Positions 45,232 through 57,835 of a DNA stretch of 64,000 bases are shown in pieces. Positions within the stretch are counted from its first letter, which is position 1; every line of letters begins with the position of its first letter. The translations under genes were made by a program, and so were the position numbers. The DNA comes from Sceloporus undulatus. Its lineage: Eukaryota; Chordata; Lepidosauria; Squamata; Phrynosomatidae. The notes under the pieces are model-generated. The model had not been told where the DNA came from. It searched no databases and saw only the letters and a list, made by a program, of their open reading frames with translations. The stretch is from positions 111,155,726 through 111,219,725 of the forward strand of contig NC_056523.1 in the NCBI RefSeq assembly GCF_019175285.1. Direction: 5' to 3'.

Positions 45232-46275
45232 GATGGACATGCTTTATGGAATCAAGAGTTGGAAAGGGGGCCTATGGACAACCAGGTCCAAATCCCTGCT
45301 CAGTGGCAGATCTCTAGATCCTGCTCCATCCTCAGCAGGTAGCTTTCCAGCCTCTTTTTGAAGACATCCAGAGAAGAACCCATCACCTCTCTTGCTGCAC
45401 AATTCTCACTGTCAACAAGTTCTTTCTAAAGTTCAATAGAAATCTGTACCTTAAAACCATTAGATTTAGTTCTCCCCTCTGAGCCAGCAGCAACAAATGT
45501 GCACCCTCCTCTTTGTGGCACCCTGTGAGGTATTTAAAGAGTGCTATCATGTCACCCCTCAGCCTTCTTTTCACCAAGCTGAACATGCCCAGTTCCTTCA
45601 ACCTCTCCTCATATGTTTTGCCCTCCATACTTCTTATTATCCTTGTTGCCCTTCTCTGAACTTGCTTCAAGTTGTCTATATCTTTCTGAAAATGAGTCAC
45701 CCAGGACTGAATACAGTAGTTCTGATGAGGCCTGACCACCACAGAATATAGTGAAATTAACAACAACAACAACAACAAACAACTTCCCTTGGCTTGGAAA
45801 CTATGCTTCTGTTAATGCAAGCTAAGATAGCATTTGTCTTATTTGCTGCAGCATTACACTGCTGGTTCATGTTCAATTTATGATTAACAATAATCCCAAG
45901 ATTAATGCCAATTTTTACATGAACTGCTAAACCAAGTATTCCTTACGCTATTCCTGTGCATTTGGTTTTTGTGGCCTAAATACAGAATTTTGCATTCGTC
46001 TCTGTTGAATGTTATTTTGTCAATTTCAGCCCAGTTTTCTAGTTCATCAAGGTCCTTTTGAAACTGTTTTCCAATGTGTTAGCTACCCCTCAGAGTTTTG
46101 CATTATCTGCAAATCTGATAAGGATAAGGACACAATCATCTAAATCAGTGATATATGGAAGTGACAGAAACCCATGGCATGCCACTTGAGACATTCTTCC
46201 TGTCTGAAGCTGTCACTGACAACACTTTGAACAAGATTTTCCAACTTTTCCAAAAAGTGGCATTCTACATTACAT
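45232..46275 (-). mobile_element. CR1 LINE, ORF2 C-terminal and RT region, antisense
   Basis: Minus-strand coding: 'VVRPHQNYCIQSWVTHF', 'LKQVQRRATRIIRSMEGKTY', 'RLKELGMFSLVKRRLRGDMI', 'FRKNLLTVRI'. Positions 45785-46275 continue with antisense RT-region sequence ('tttcagcccagttttctag', 'catcaaggtccttttgaaa'). An (AAC)n run at 45757-45780 interrupts it. Confidence 0.85.
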
Positions 46276-46302
46276 TTACAATTTAGCATCCTAGGCAAAG
46301 AA

Positions 46303-46385
46303 ATCTTGAATTACCTTTGAAACCGAGAGAAAGAAGTTGGTAGCATAAGCTTTTGTTAGTGTCTTCATCAGATGCATGAACTGTT
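46303..46385 (-). mobile_element. Penelope-like repeat fragment
   Basis: 'ttacctttgaaaccgagaga' and 'agaagttggtagcataagc' match the units at 27292-27492; on the minus strand it carries 'gcatctgatgaag' and then 'aaaagcttatgctacc'. Confidence 0.5.
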
Positions 46386-47084
46386 TCCTAATTTGGAATA
46401 TTTAATGCAGAGAGATAGAGCCTACATATGCAAGCTGTTTTTCTACTCAGAAGGCAAAAAGTGAACCATTCAATCCAAACAGAAAGCCAAACAACACATG
46501 CAGGTAGGATAACTTTCTGGTAAACAACAGCATTATATACTATACCAGGTAAAACTCCAGATCTTTGTTTCTTAGTGCCTATTTACGCTGTATTTTTTTT
46601 TTTTTTTTGCTTTCTTTAAAAACAGATCCATGTTTTGAACATTATCATTTTATAGAACCCACAACACAGGTATATAACATACACCTATTGTTACCTGCAT
46701 AACAACTGCATAATATCTTGCTTTCTATACGAAGATCTTTAAAGAAAGATTGTTTCTCCAAATGGAAAATCAAAATACATTATTTGGTCTTGCAGAATAA
46801 TCTTTGCCCCACGCTCTGTTTTTCTGGGTCTTCTGGACCATCAAAGGCCACACACATTGCCACTTTTGTAAAACTGGAAGCGATATGCTGGTCACATCAA
46901 GTTCTCTTGAGACATTCTTCTATTTCAGAGTGTGAGTGTCTCAAAACAGTGATTAAACTCTAAACTATGTATCTTACAGGCTGCTAGAGATAATTTAGTC
47001 CCCTGCTTTTCCTGTTTTTAAAAAAAAATTCAGATAGAGGATTGCCAAGGTAGTTGAGGGCCCCTGCGTACATTACCAACAAGC
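46386..47084. other. Non-coding, nothing recognised
   Basis: A T run of about 18 at 46591-46608. No exon or known repeat. Confidence 0.35.
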
Positions 47085-48545
47085 ATTGTTGTTGTTAGCT
47101 GCTTTCGAGTTGATCTCAACTCATGGCAACCCTGTGGATGAGACATCTCCAAGTCCCCCCAACCTCTCCCTGCTCAGGTCCTGCAGTCTCAAGCCCATGG
47201 TCTCTCTGGTTGAGTCTATCCATCTGGCATGTGGTCTTCCTCTCCTTCAACTTTCCTCCAACTTCCACAGCATCATTGTCTTTTCTAATGAGTCATGCCT
47301 TCTCATGTGGCCAAAATATGACAGCCTCAGTTAAATCATGTTGGCTTCCAGGGAGAGTTCTGGCTTGATATGGCCTAGAACCCATTTGTTGTCTTTTTAG
47401 TTGTCCATGGTAATCCTCAGCACTCTTCTCCAGCACCACATCTCAAATGAATTTTCTTCATATCTACTTTCTTCACTGTCAAGGTCTCACAGCTGTACGT
47501 GATATTAGTGAATACAATGGCTTGAACGATTCCAACTTTAGTGTTCAACTGTATATCTTTACACTTTAGGATTTTTTCTAGTTCTTTCATAGCTGTCCTT
47601 CCCATTCCTAATCCTTTTCTGTTTTCTTGACTGCAGTCTTCATTGTGATCAGTGTTTGATTCAAGGTATGGGAAATCTTTAACTATTTTGATTTCCTTGT
47701 TACCTGGATTGAATTTATGTAAAGCCTCTGTGGTAAATATTTTTGTTTTCATTAGGTTTAACATTAGGCCTGCCTTTGCACTTTCTTCTTTGACTTTCTT
47801 TAGCGATTGTTCCAAGTCTGTGATGTTTTCTGCTAGTAGTATGGGGTTGTCTATGTATCTTAGGCCCGGAACAGATGGGCCTTTGAGGCGCCCTCGTCAC
47901 GTGCGAGGGTTGCCTGGTGGAGGGAGTGCCCACACGCCCAGCAGCCCTCGCACGTGATGAGGGTGCTGCAGCTACAGCATGTCTACCAGATGCGGCGCAT
48001 AATGGTGATGTCACAGCTGTGCCGCTTCCAGCCAGGGCAGCACAGCTGCAACATCATTGTGACATCTCTCGTGCTTTGCGGCGTAGCAGTAATGCCGCAA
48101 AGAGGAGCTGCTTCCAGATGCTCCTTGTTTGCTCCGTAGGAGTGCCGCACAATTTGGTTGCTGTGGCACTCCTGCGGAGCAGAGAGGCGCCGGGGAGGCA
48201 CCTCTTTCTGGCGGTGTGTACCCTGCCTTAGGTTGTTGATATTCCTACCTCCTATCTTCACATCTTTATATCCAAGCCTGCTCTTTGTATATGTTCTGAA
48301 TATAAATTGAACATACAGGGTGATAGCGTGCAGCCTTGTCTGACCACTTTGCCAATTGGTAACTATTCTCTTTCTCCATGTTCGGTTCTGATAGTAGCCT
48401 CTTGTCCTAAGTACACATTTCTCATCAGGACTATCAGATGTGTTGGCACTCCAATTTCTTTAAGAGCATTCCATGGCTGTTTGTGATCTATGCAATCAAA
48501 GGCCTTGCTATAGTCTATAAAGCACATGCTAATTTTCTTCTAGAA
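47085..48545 (-). mobile_element. RTE/BovB-like LINE, long 3' fragment interrupted by a MITE
   Basis: Minus-strand coding 'AGLMLNLMKTKIFTTEAL', 'KEIKIVKDFPYLESNTD', 'RKGLGMGRTAMKELEKILKC', 'LNTKVGIVQAIVF', then 'YSCETLTVKK' match the RTE/BovB ORF2 C-terminal region. The 3' end at about 47090 is 'cgaaagcagctaacaacaac'. The part beyond the MITE (48231-48545) is earlier RT sequence. It is broken by several changes. Confidence 0.85.
47863..48227. mobile_element. CpG-rich Harbinger-like MITE, family C, with TTA target duplication
   Basis: Flanked by TTA at 47860-47862 and 48228-48230; removing it restores the LINE text '...tatgtatctta' / 'ggttgttgatatt'. Ends 'ggcccggaacagatgggcc' and 'ggcggtgtgtaccctgcc' are imperfectly inverted. 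The interior is rich in CpG, unlike the LINE around it, with internal inverted repeats ('ctcgtcacgtgcgagg'). Confidence 0.8.
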
Positions 48546-48547
48546 CC

Positions 48548-48984
48548 TGTCAGGAAATGACATTGGTGTGGCCACTAGGGGGAGCTGTTTTGCAGATAAT
48601 TTGGAGCTCCAGTGGCAGCTAATGTGTCAGCATTCAAACAGTGCATCATCAGAATATTGATGCAACTGTCAACTGTCAGTTCTCAACTGTCACTGAGAGA
48701 GAGAGACAGTTGGTGCCTCAGAGAGTGGGCTGTGTCTGTTACAGTGAGACAGTTGGTGCCTTTGAGTGGGCTGTGTCTGTTACTGAGAGACAGTGAGATG
48801 GTTGTGTGTTAATGTGGCTGCCTCAGAGGTTGTGTTATTGTTGGTTGGTGTAAATAGTGTGTATTAGAGACGGATGTCCAATACACTGTGTATATCTATG
48901 TTGTAAATACTGCAAAGGAAGATTAAAGCCCTCGTTTAGAGTGAAGACTTCTAAGAGTCATTATTAGTTGAAGACATCTTCACA
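48548..48984 (+). mobile_element. Probable solo LTR of an LTR retroelement (fossil)
   Basis: Starts TG and ends CA, carries an ATTAAA at about 48924 followed by GT-rich and short U5-like sequence, and is followed at about 48998 by 'ttggcgtcctgtcgac', which looks like a primer-binding-site region. A 42-base direct repeat ('gagacagttggtgcct') at 48702-48788 could be a U3 enhancer repeat. No second LTR or coding region is seen in the window; family unknown. Confidence 0.45.
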
Positions 48985-50109
48985 GATTCCTTCTTCTTGG
49001 CGTCCTGTCGACATGGATGAACTTTGCAGGTGGTCGTGGTGGACACTGTGCGTCATTTCCAAAGGTCCCAACAAGGGTTATGGGCGCAGCACACGGGCCA
49101 CAACAGAACCATCATGTTAATTTCTTTGTATTGTATCTACTATCAACCAGATAATATGCAGCCTGGGGAAAAAAAGAAGTCACAAGAGATGGAACTTGAT
49201 GGAGAAAATATAAAGCACTGAACTATGACTGCTTGGTAAGTTTCTTGCAAGTGTTATCTCCTGAGCAAGTAGCTGCAGGTTCTTCCACTCCAGACTTCTT
49301 GGCTCACATATTTAATGTGCCTAAGCATGGCTAGCCATTTTGTAGGTTAAAAACCACAATGATAGAAGGGGTGAATGATTTCCATATGATTTGATGCTAA
49401 ATGATTATTAGTACTAAGATAAGAATTCTTTAGAAAGCCTTGAAAGGGTACACCAAAGCATTTCTATAATAATACATTCAAGACCATTAACTGTTCTGTG
49501 GGCTTCGGTTTAGCTCCAGGTTAAGAGAAAAATGACACAGAGCTTGTATTTTAAGGCAAGGCATTTCCAGAACCAATTTTATTTTTAAAAGCAGAAAATT
49601 AGAAACTGTTCTTGTTTTTCTTTTGTGTTTAGTACAAGGAATTATATACAACACATTTTTTACTTTCAGGAAATCATGATGCTTCAAGTTATAAAACCCT
49701 TATTTCATTCAACTGTTCAAAAAGAACTTGGTTGTGCTTTGCTATAGATTTTTAAATGTGTGTATATACTACTGCAATGTCAGCATTAACAGATGTACAG
49801 TATAAATATGCAGTGCACCTTGAGAAGGTTAACTCTAATGTTCACTGTGTTTCCAGACAGCGTAAAGATTCATCCCTGCAATGAAGGAGTAAAAAAGTTT
49901 CACACACCCTGTGTGTACAGGTAGAAGATTCTTTAATTTTATAAAAGTTACAGAAAAGAAAGTGTCACATCACTGTAATTCCCCTAATCTGACTTCACTC
50001 TGTAGTCACTGAATCTGTGTTTCCCTGCATCAGTACCAAATTGCCAATCCATTATGTAACAAGGTTGCTTCTTTGATACATGGCACACAACAAACACTGT
50101 ACAAAAGAT
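48985..50109. other. Non-coding between LTR-like remnant and UBTD2 3' end
   Basis: The first 140 bases may be leader sequence of the LTR element. The rest is AT-rich, with no exon and no recognised repeat. Confidence 0.35.
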
Positions 50110-50130
50110 TTACCAGAAAACAGAAGATAT

Positions 50131-50136
50131 TTTATT
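50131..50136 (-). terminator. UBTD2: Candidate UBTD2 distal polyadenylation signal
   Basis: AATAAA on the minus strand with a GU-rich element about 35-50 bases further downstream (50070-50100). Position relative to UBTD2 is the only link to the gene. Confidence 0.45.
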
Positions 50137-50382
50137 CAAGAATACAAATTGATGGTACCAGCCATCTTTGGAAGCCACTACCATGAGGCAAATAGGACAT
50201 CAAGCCTTTGCTCATCACATTAGAGAAGAATATCATTACACACTTCCAGCTGCCCAGTGCGCAACTGCAGACATTGCTCAGAAGGCATTCTCCAGTTTCT
50301 AGAGGTTCCCAGGACATGGAGAAGAGAGGCACCAGTAAGGCCCTTGAAAGAAGACAACTTTTTTATTTCCGCAAACTCTCTC

Positions 50383-50385
<3 letters not shown>

Positions 50386-50416
<31 letters not shown>
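50386..50416 (+). repeat. (TG)n microsatellite
   Basis: About 14 TG units. Confidence 0.95.
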
Positions 50417-52756
50417 ACCCTTTCCTATTTTTGGCTAAATTCAATTGCCAAGAAAAAGGGAATGTAATAGTCAGATGCAGTCTTAATGTTTCCAATGAAA
50501 ATAGCCATGTTCACATTTTCTATTTGACAACACAGTTCTGACCCACACATCATTTGTGCAATGTCCAGAAATAATATGCCTTCACTCAAAGGATGGAAAC
50601 ATATTTCTCTATGGGTTGCCAATGCCAATGGATTAGATCAGTCAGGTTCAAACCATAGTGGAGTTAAACTGTATGCAGACAAAAATCAAAACACTAATCA
50701 TTCTTATACTTTAGTACTTTTGAAGATTGTTGACATGTATTGCAGTACACTCCTCTCTCAAAGTATGTGTTGTAGCCCCAGAGTTGGATATTCTGAGTTT
50801 CCTAGAATAAGAACCCAAGTTCACATTGCAAGTAAAAAGAGGTGGGTTGAAAAAAAATCAGACAAATTAAATTATGAATAAATCTTGGACACAACATTAT
50901 TTTAAAGAGCTGGATTAGTCTAGGATACATGTCTACTAGCCAAAAGAAAAAAATGAAGTTGCAAATGTTGTAGTTTCATATTCCAAGCTTTGGAATAATA
51001 ATAAAAAATGTTGAAAGAGCAGTTTGTTTCTATCTCAATTGCTGTCAATATAGCCCACTGATAGTATTTCTTTAAACCATTTACACACTGTTAGTACAAA
51101 CTGAATTTTTATAAACACACTTGGTAAAAAGGTTGCAATCAAAGTACAGCAAAGGTGGAATAGCCAAAGAAACTGTATACCCTCCTGCTCCATACAGGTT
51201 TAAGCACCACTGCCTATGTAATAGGTAGGCTGAATCATACAAAGAGGTCTGTTTGTATTAGAGAACCAGAGTTTTTTAGATATCTGATATGCATAACCAT
51301 AACAGACATACTTAAAACAGAATAGAGACAAATTAAAAGATAACATGTCAATGCTTTCAATGCCTAATTTGCATTAACCTAACAGATACGTTTCTATTAT
51401 CCTATTTTCTCCCTAAGGAGTAATGCACTTAATATGCCAGACCATTTCCTCATCTTGCTAGTGACATTTATCATCTTGTTTTATCAAACACTGTGCCATA
51501 GCTGAATATATTAATCACATCAGTATGAATCCTGATGAGTTTTAAAAAAATGAATCATGAAGCTACAGTTAAGAAAAACAAGGGATGTTATCTTTGCCCA
51601 TAAAGATGCTCATAAAATCCCATCTTTAAATAGTAATTTTATATCTCCTTGTTTCTCCAGTTTTCTTAGGGAATCAAAGAAATTATAACATGAGTTTTAA
51701 TAACATTTTCCTAACCTCATTAACCATTTGGGTAACAAAATGGCAACACTATATATGATATTTATGCTGCTAATGCAGTGAACTAAACTCCAATGATGTT
51801 CCTTTTTTCTTCTTCCCTTTTTTTAACAAGATGAAGCACACTGAGCCCTTCTGTCCATTCATTCACTCCTCCTCCTCCTTTTTTTTTTTAAACATTATAA
51901 ACAGTGTGGCTGTCCTTTTACCTTTCAAGCTATTCCAGGACAAGCAGATTACTGAACAATCCATTACTTCTGGGTCATGTACTAGTGACACTTTTGCAGT
52001 AACAAGCTTGAAAATAAAAGCTCTTTGCTAAGACCTGCTTCTGCCATATGTTTGTAGATATATTCACTAGCAAAAGAGAGAATGTTAATCAGAAGTGACA
52101 CACAGATTCACTGTAGTTGTAATGAAAACTGCCCTGTTACTGTTTACTTTTTTGTTCTTGATAGCTCAAAGTCAAATGATCTGCCATTATAATACATCAC
52201 TCCTTACAGCCACTTTAACTGAGGGAGAGGGAAGGAAACAAGAAAAAGGAGGCTCAGCTTCAGCACAAATGGATGAGTGAACTGCTAGTGGCTTAGAATC
52301 TGGTCTACAGACTGATAAACTGTGAGGTGAAGGTAATGATGGACACACATTGTAATTAGCAATCATATTCTTCCTTAAAATAAGTTATTTCTAGAGCAGG
52401 GAGGAAGAAGAAAGACTCTAACAGATTTCCACTTTGCTCTCAAATACAGGCAGTTAGCACTCCATATAAAAACTATTCATGATACCTGAGATTTATTTGA
52501 AAAGCCAGAGCCCCAGAGATGACAAAATGATCACCTTGCTTATGAAAGAAAAATCATCCTCAACTGCCTACCATCAGTGTAAGAAGGAGGTATTGAGTTT
52601 ATTATGCATATACATTTATGCATATGCTCAAAAATGATCCTTAATTACTGGCAACTGAATCTTTACCAACATTCTAACTGTAAGAGTAATTAAAGTTTCC
52701 TTCCAAGCTATTCCATTTTAATTGCAAGAAAAGGAGTGAGACTTTTTTCCTCTTCC

Positions 52757-52863
52757 GGGCAGCAATATCTGGCGATTTTGCTAACACACATTTTTTAATT
52801 ACCTCTCTCACAGGGAAAAAATATATATATATGTATTAGCAAAATCGCTAGATATTGCTGCCC
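52757..52863. repeat. Small MITE-like hairpin, 28-base arms
   Basis: Bases 52757-52784 ('gggcagcaatatctggcgat' onward) and 52836-52863 are inverted with one mismatch in 28, separated by about 51 bases that include an AT microsatellite. Outside the arms, 'cttttttcc' and 'gaaaaaag' extend the complementarity. In the presumed UBTD2 transcript it would form a strong stem-loop. Confidence 0.85.
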
Positions 52864-52890
52864 TGAAAAAAGAGCCAACTCCTACATCTC

Positions 52891-52916
52891 AGAGAGAGAG
52901 AGAGAGAGAGAGAGAT
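52891..52916 (+). repeat. (AG)n microsatellite
   Basis: About 13 AG units following the hairpin. Confidence 0.93.
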
Positions 52917-55500
52917 ATTTGTAAAAAAAATCTGTCAAAAGGCTGGTAGTTTAAAAAATGAGACCAATTCTCTCATACAGTTTTTTCCATTTGAGCATTT
53001 GGGAGAGCAAATCTGGAGCAGGGGGGAGGGCTTGAAGAGAGGAACTATTCAAGTATTTCTTGTAATGATTCTCTGCACAGCATCCTACAGTTGGCAAGTC
53101 CTTTGCAAAATCATTAAAATTGGGGATCATGAGTCCACATCTCTGAACAATAATGAGGGGCTACTCTACACACAGCAGCAACTGCCACTGCTGTCACTAC
53201 CGCCATTGCCACCAGCTAGTTTTTCTAGGCTTTAAGAAAAATGGGGCAGATCTCCATCTTTCACAGTAAGAAGACAAGCAGTGGTAGTTTTTCCTGCTTA
53301 CCTGCCCCCTGCATGGATGAAGGAGTGATATCTGTAGCAGGGAGTAGCTGCTGCCACTCACTTGCCAATCCTGTTCACCATTAATGACTGCAAGAAGCAG
53401 CCAATGCCTGTTCTATTGTTCCAGAACCTAGAGCTATGGGGAGAGCTCTCTCCACAAATCTGGAGCTGTTCCTGCCATTAAATGATAGCTCAAAACATTC
53501 TAAATAATCTTTGGGAACACATTCTTTACAATGGGCAGCGGTAGCTACAAAAGTCACCAGCCTACTTATACCTTGATTAATTCTTAACAACTGTAGTTCA
53601 TTTTTGACCCTTTCCCTAACTGTCTTGGGAAAATAAAAAAAAGGACTAGATACATAGTTTTATTCAGCAAGACATGCGTCCTTGGATAGTTTGAACAAAA
53701 TATACTTTACATTCCTAACTGAAAAGACAAGGTTCGGTGCCAAATGAATGAATACAAACTAAGATTTTTCCCAAGTAAGGCAGCTTCCAAAACTTTGTGT
53801 GGCAATTCAATATTCCTTTCCTTTTCAATGTGTGGAGAATGGCTTTGTGAAAATTAGAAACACTGAGTTTTCCTTAAATATTCTAGTTTTATAGCCAATA
53901 TTTTAATATGCATCATTAGTGCCAAATGCAGGCTCTGCATCTTTCTCAACAGCAATAATGAAGTACATGAGGACAGTAGTGTAAATGAACATGGTTAGCA
54001 GGCAAAGCAGGGAACCTAAGTAAATATCTACAGAGCAGGTGTTCTTTTTTGCATGTTGCTGCCAAGGCATTTAAATTACTATTTGGGTCGAAACTACACA
54101 GAAAGATCAGACAGTAATAAGAAGTGCCTGGAGGAGCACTATTGTGATGGACAATACATTCATTTTCATATGAAAAGTGATTCTAATTTGGTTTCTAAAA
54201 ATAAAAACTAGGGTGTAAATCCCATCATGCTTCCCTTTTAACAACCTTTTAAATCTATACTATACTGATAATCCTTCAGAGGTAAACTTTAAGAGCTAAA
54301 TCTAATATTCTGCCTGCAAAACGTGGATTAAGTTTCTTCTCCTTACCCTGTTGAAACCTTCCACACTGGCTGAAGGCAAAATCTGGAGGGTTTCCCTAGT
54401 CCTCTAGAACTTTATTTTGGTGACAAGTTGCATAGAGGAGAGGAAAGCATTCCCTTGGTTCTGCTAGAATTCACTGTCTCACCAGTAGAGGTCCACCATT
54501 TGATCCTGCACATGCTTTCATAGTTCTAGTTCCTACCTGACACAGCAAGATAATCATTCCAAGACAAGGCGATAAGCTATAGGACATCTAATTACTGTTC
54601 TGCAGAGAGAACATGTCCATCATGAACTTGCATTCGCAGTGGACTAGAATCCATGGTTTATCAAGAGGAAGATAAATTTGAAAAGAAAAGGACCTCATTC
54701 AAATAGAAAAGTAGATCTGGTGCCTAGCCAGAAGAATGCTAGTGAGAGCTACCTGAAAAATAAGAAGAGTGCTACAAAAAGGACTATGTCCCACCCTAAA
54801 AAGGTGGAAGTAGGGAGGAAGGACACAGAATCAGTGACAATAAAAATGTAGGGACTCCACATAAGAGACAGGCACATTTCTTTTTAGAATATCAGTTGTC
54901 CATAACTCTGACAGATCTGATCAGTCTGTCATCCAAATTTAAATTATTGTTCCATACATGACCCTATCCAATTTACCCAAAGCCTTCTTAAAAGGATATA
55001 CCTACCTATATCAGCAAAAGAACAGCTTATTTTCACATTTTGAAGGAGAAATGCTGTATGATATTGCTATAGTAATTCTCGGGCTCCAGGCAAAAAGAAA
55101 TGACATCATTTTAAAACATCCTAACTATAACAGGTGACTCATCAGTCTGATACAGATGTGCTGTTTATGCACAGTAGGCTAGATGAATATAAACAGGCAA
55201 TTGAGCTATGACACAGGAAATAAAGAGGGCTTGGAAGAAGATCTACAAAAAATAAAGTTCCTGGAATGCTGCTTTTTTTTTTTTTTACAAGCTTGTCAAT
55301 TCTACATACAGTATTTAGGCAACTATGACATCTCTATCAAAGTATCTAGGGAACTGGGGAAGAAGAACACATGTGTAAGTGTCATGCAGAGTGTACTCTA
55401 ATGTAGAAAAATGGTGTATTGGAAAGATCACCTTGTTAGACTGTCTGTCTTCATCTGATAGATTTTTTTCCTTTTCTCCTTCTCTACACTGGCAGAGGAT

Positions 55501-55503
55501 GTA

Positions 55504-55541
<38 letters not shown>
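55501..55541 (+). repeat. (TG)n-(AG)n compound microsatellite
   Basis: About 7 TG units then about 13 AG units. Confidence 0.95.
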
Positions 55542-55545
<4 letters not shown>

Positions 55546-56649
55546 CACATGCACACTCATACTCACCACTTAAATTTGAATAAGATCACATATTTCACTT
55601 CTAGTTATTGTGGAAAGAAATACCAAAATGTTGCTAAGCAAATTGCACACCCTCAATGTAAGCATATGATAACTGAGTTTCCTGTGCTTTTCTCTTGAAA
55701 TTTGTACATACTGTAGCTACTGCTATAGAAAACAGGGATTTAGAACTACCATTTGGGCTAAAGCATGTTATGCTAACAAACTAACTGAAAGTGATCCTGT
55801 GTTCTCAGGCTAGGGTTTCTCCAATTATTTGCTTTTCAGCTAGATACAATGGTGTACAATAATTTAGTATGTTCACCTGCTGGTGCCAGTAGGAATTAGG
55901 ACAAGTTCTTTGTAGCTCATAGCTTTACAGTACACAAGCTATTTTGTAAATGTTGTTTATGAAATTATTGCCTATTTTTTTCATAGAAGGCATTATTTAC
56001 CACATGCTGAACTCAGCAATGGCAAATCGCTATTTGGTGCTAACATGGAATGTATCAAAACTTGTTTAAAAAACCCAAACTTGGGATAAATCATACTCTT
56101 CTTAGAGTGTACCTCAAAGTCTGTCCCATTGGGTCAGGCTCTTTTGTCACCCTATACAAATAGTGGCTTTGTTCAGCCAGTAAGAGAAATTGTTCTAGGG
56201 ACAATCCTAACAAATGTCTTCAATGCTAACTAGGTATTTGACTGGCTGTAAGTGATGCTGATTTCATGAAATACTTTAAGCTGGTTCAGTCCTTTAAAAA
56301 GTGCTTCCCTCTTTATGGTTCAATGCTTCACTCAGGGTCCAAAGCACTACTTTAACTTCAATCTACTTTGAATGACAGACTTACATTATGATACCTCTTT
56401 TACCATGTACTTTGTTAAGATTTCTTATTGTGATGCTAACAAATACTAAATTGGGAAAATTCTCCAGGGATAGATTAAGAACATGTGTTGTCTCTGTGTG
56501 TGTGTTTCCCTAAAGCTCCATCACAGATGGAATTTTTTGCTGGTTATTGCCTGGAACCAATATATTAGCAGAGGAGCAAGAAAATAGTGAAAAAGTCCCC
56601 ACATGATAGAAAGAGCAAAAAAAGAAAAAGGAGAGGCATATAGGCCGAG

Positions 56650-57035
56650 TCAGTTCTCCACTGGGATAGGGTTTGTTAACGGCTGGCTCACAATGACTTG
56701 CACCACGTAGTCCCTCGGTATTTTTAGTTCCTCCAGTTTCATTTTGTCTGCCAGTGGCCTGCCTGAAAAAAACCATCGCTGACTGCTGGGCTCTACACCC
56801 TCTACTGTGTGCAGTCTTCTTTTCATGTGATACACAGTGTCCATACTACGGACCACAAGTTTGAGGTCTTTGCCTGTCGAAAGGCGTAAACGAAGCTGGC
56901 ATTCATGACCGGAGTTTGGTGGTGGATCTGGAATATCCAGAGTCTCTAGGTCCCCCTTCTCTTCTATCATGTTGATTGGCGGAGCAAGGCAGTATACAGG
57001 AAGCTGATATCTGTTTCCCAGTTCATCGTAGCACT
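56650..57035 (-). CDS. UBTD2: UBTD2 last coding exon (ubiquitin-like domain)
   Basis: Encodes the C-terminal 127 residues of ubiquitin domain-containing protein 2 and a TGA stop at 56652-56650. The text [21 protein letters not shown], then IETL-like '[15 protein letters not shown]' and the ubiquitin-like domain ([18 protein letters not shown] ... [20 protein letters not shown] ... [10 protein letters not shown]) match mammalian UBTD2 nearly throughout. The acceptor is 'ggttctcttacag' at 57036; the exon begins with two bases of a split codon (phase 1). With about 107 residues in earlier exons the full length would be about 234, as in human. Those exons are not seen before 64000. UBTD2 function is poorly known; its relative UBTD1 works with E2 enzymes. 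UBTD1 is the alternative, but the sequence and neighbours favour UBTD2. Confidence 0.95.
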
Positions 57036-57273
57036 CTGTAAGAGAACCTTCAGAACAGAAGGAAAAGAAACTCAGGTAAGTGACACAGTTCTGATTTATA
57101 TCAACACTACACTCCTTGAAATAGCTGATCTTTGATTCAGGTACAGCTTACCCTTAGACTCCAAAACAGTTTGTAACAGTTATCTGCCACTAGCCAGCTC
57201 CAGGTATTAATGTGCCTCTAAATCACGCCTGATGCCTTCCTCTCACTACATATAACATAACTCCTTGTAAATA

Positions 57274-57492
57274 CAGTGGGCCCTTGGTATCTGCTGGGAT
57301 TTGGTTCTAGAATGCCCCATGGATATTAAAATCTGTGGGTACTTAAATCCCATTGTATACAACTATAAAATCATGTCCCTTATATAAAATGGCAAAATGA
57401 AGGTTTATTTTTTGGGGAGGAGGGGAACTATTTTCAAGCCATGGGACCTGGAATCTATGGATGCCAAGTCTGTGGATACAGAGGGCCGAGTG
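57274..57492. mobile_element. TA-flanked Tigger/mariner-like MITE, family B
   Basis: Ends 'cagtgggcccttggtatctg' and 'cagagggccgagtg', TA on both sides, interior as in 30887-31097 ('ttatataaaatggcaaaat'). Confidence 0.87.
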
Positions 57493-57835
57493 TACCAAGT
57501 AGTTTTTCTATAAAAGGATAAAAATTAAAAACAAAACAGGTCAGCAATGACAAGTTATAAGAGAAATATAAAGTTAATGGAACAAATTTCCCCTTCCTAC
57601 ATGTACTCACCATGTAAAGGGGGTTACCACATTTTGGGTTAACATCATGACCTTTCATGCTATTACCATGGTATTTATGTTTTGCTTCTAAAAAAATATT
57701 ATACAAAGCAGAAGAGGCATAAAACTACCTATAATACTGTAAGCATGTAAAAAAATCTAGCTGAAATTAAATAAGACTAATGTTGAAATGTCTTTCCATA
57801 TGCCTTCATTCATCACCATGTTTGCCATTATGTCA

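Larger units (their letters stand above)
50110..56649 (-). other. UBTD2: Presumed UBTD2 3' UTR, about 6.5 kb
   Basis: Between the UBTD2 stop and the AATAAA at 50131-50136 (minus strand) almost no SINE, LINE or MITE sequence is seen, in contrast to the rest of the window. The signal is followed about 30-50 bases downstream by GT-rich 'acagtgtttgttgtgtgcc', as expected of a cleavage site. Other minus-strand AATAAA motifs occur, for example near 53657 and 52494, so shorter isoforms are likely. Contains microsatellites at 50388, 52891 and 55501 and a hairpin at 52757-52863. Extent is inferred. Confidence 0.5.
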
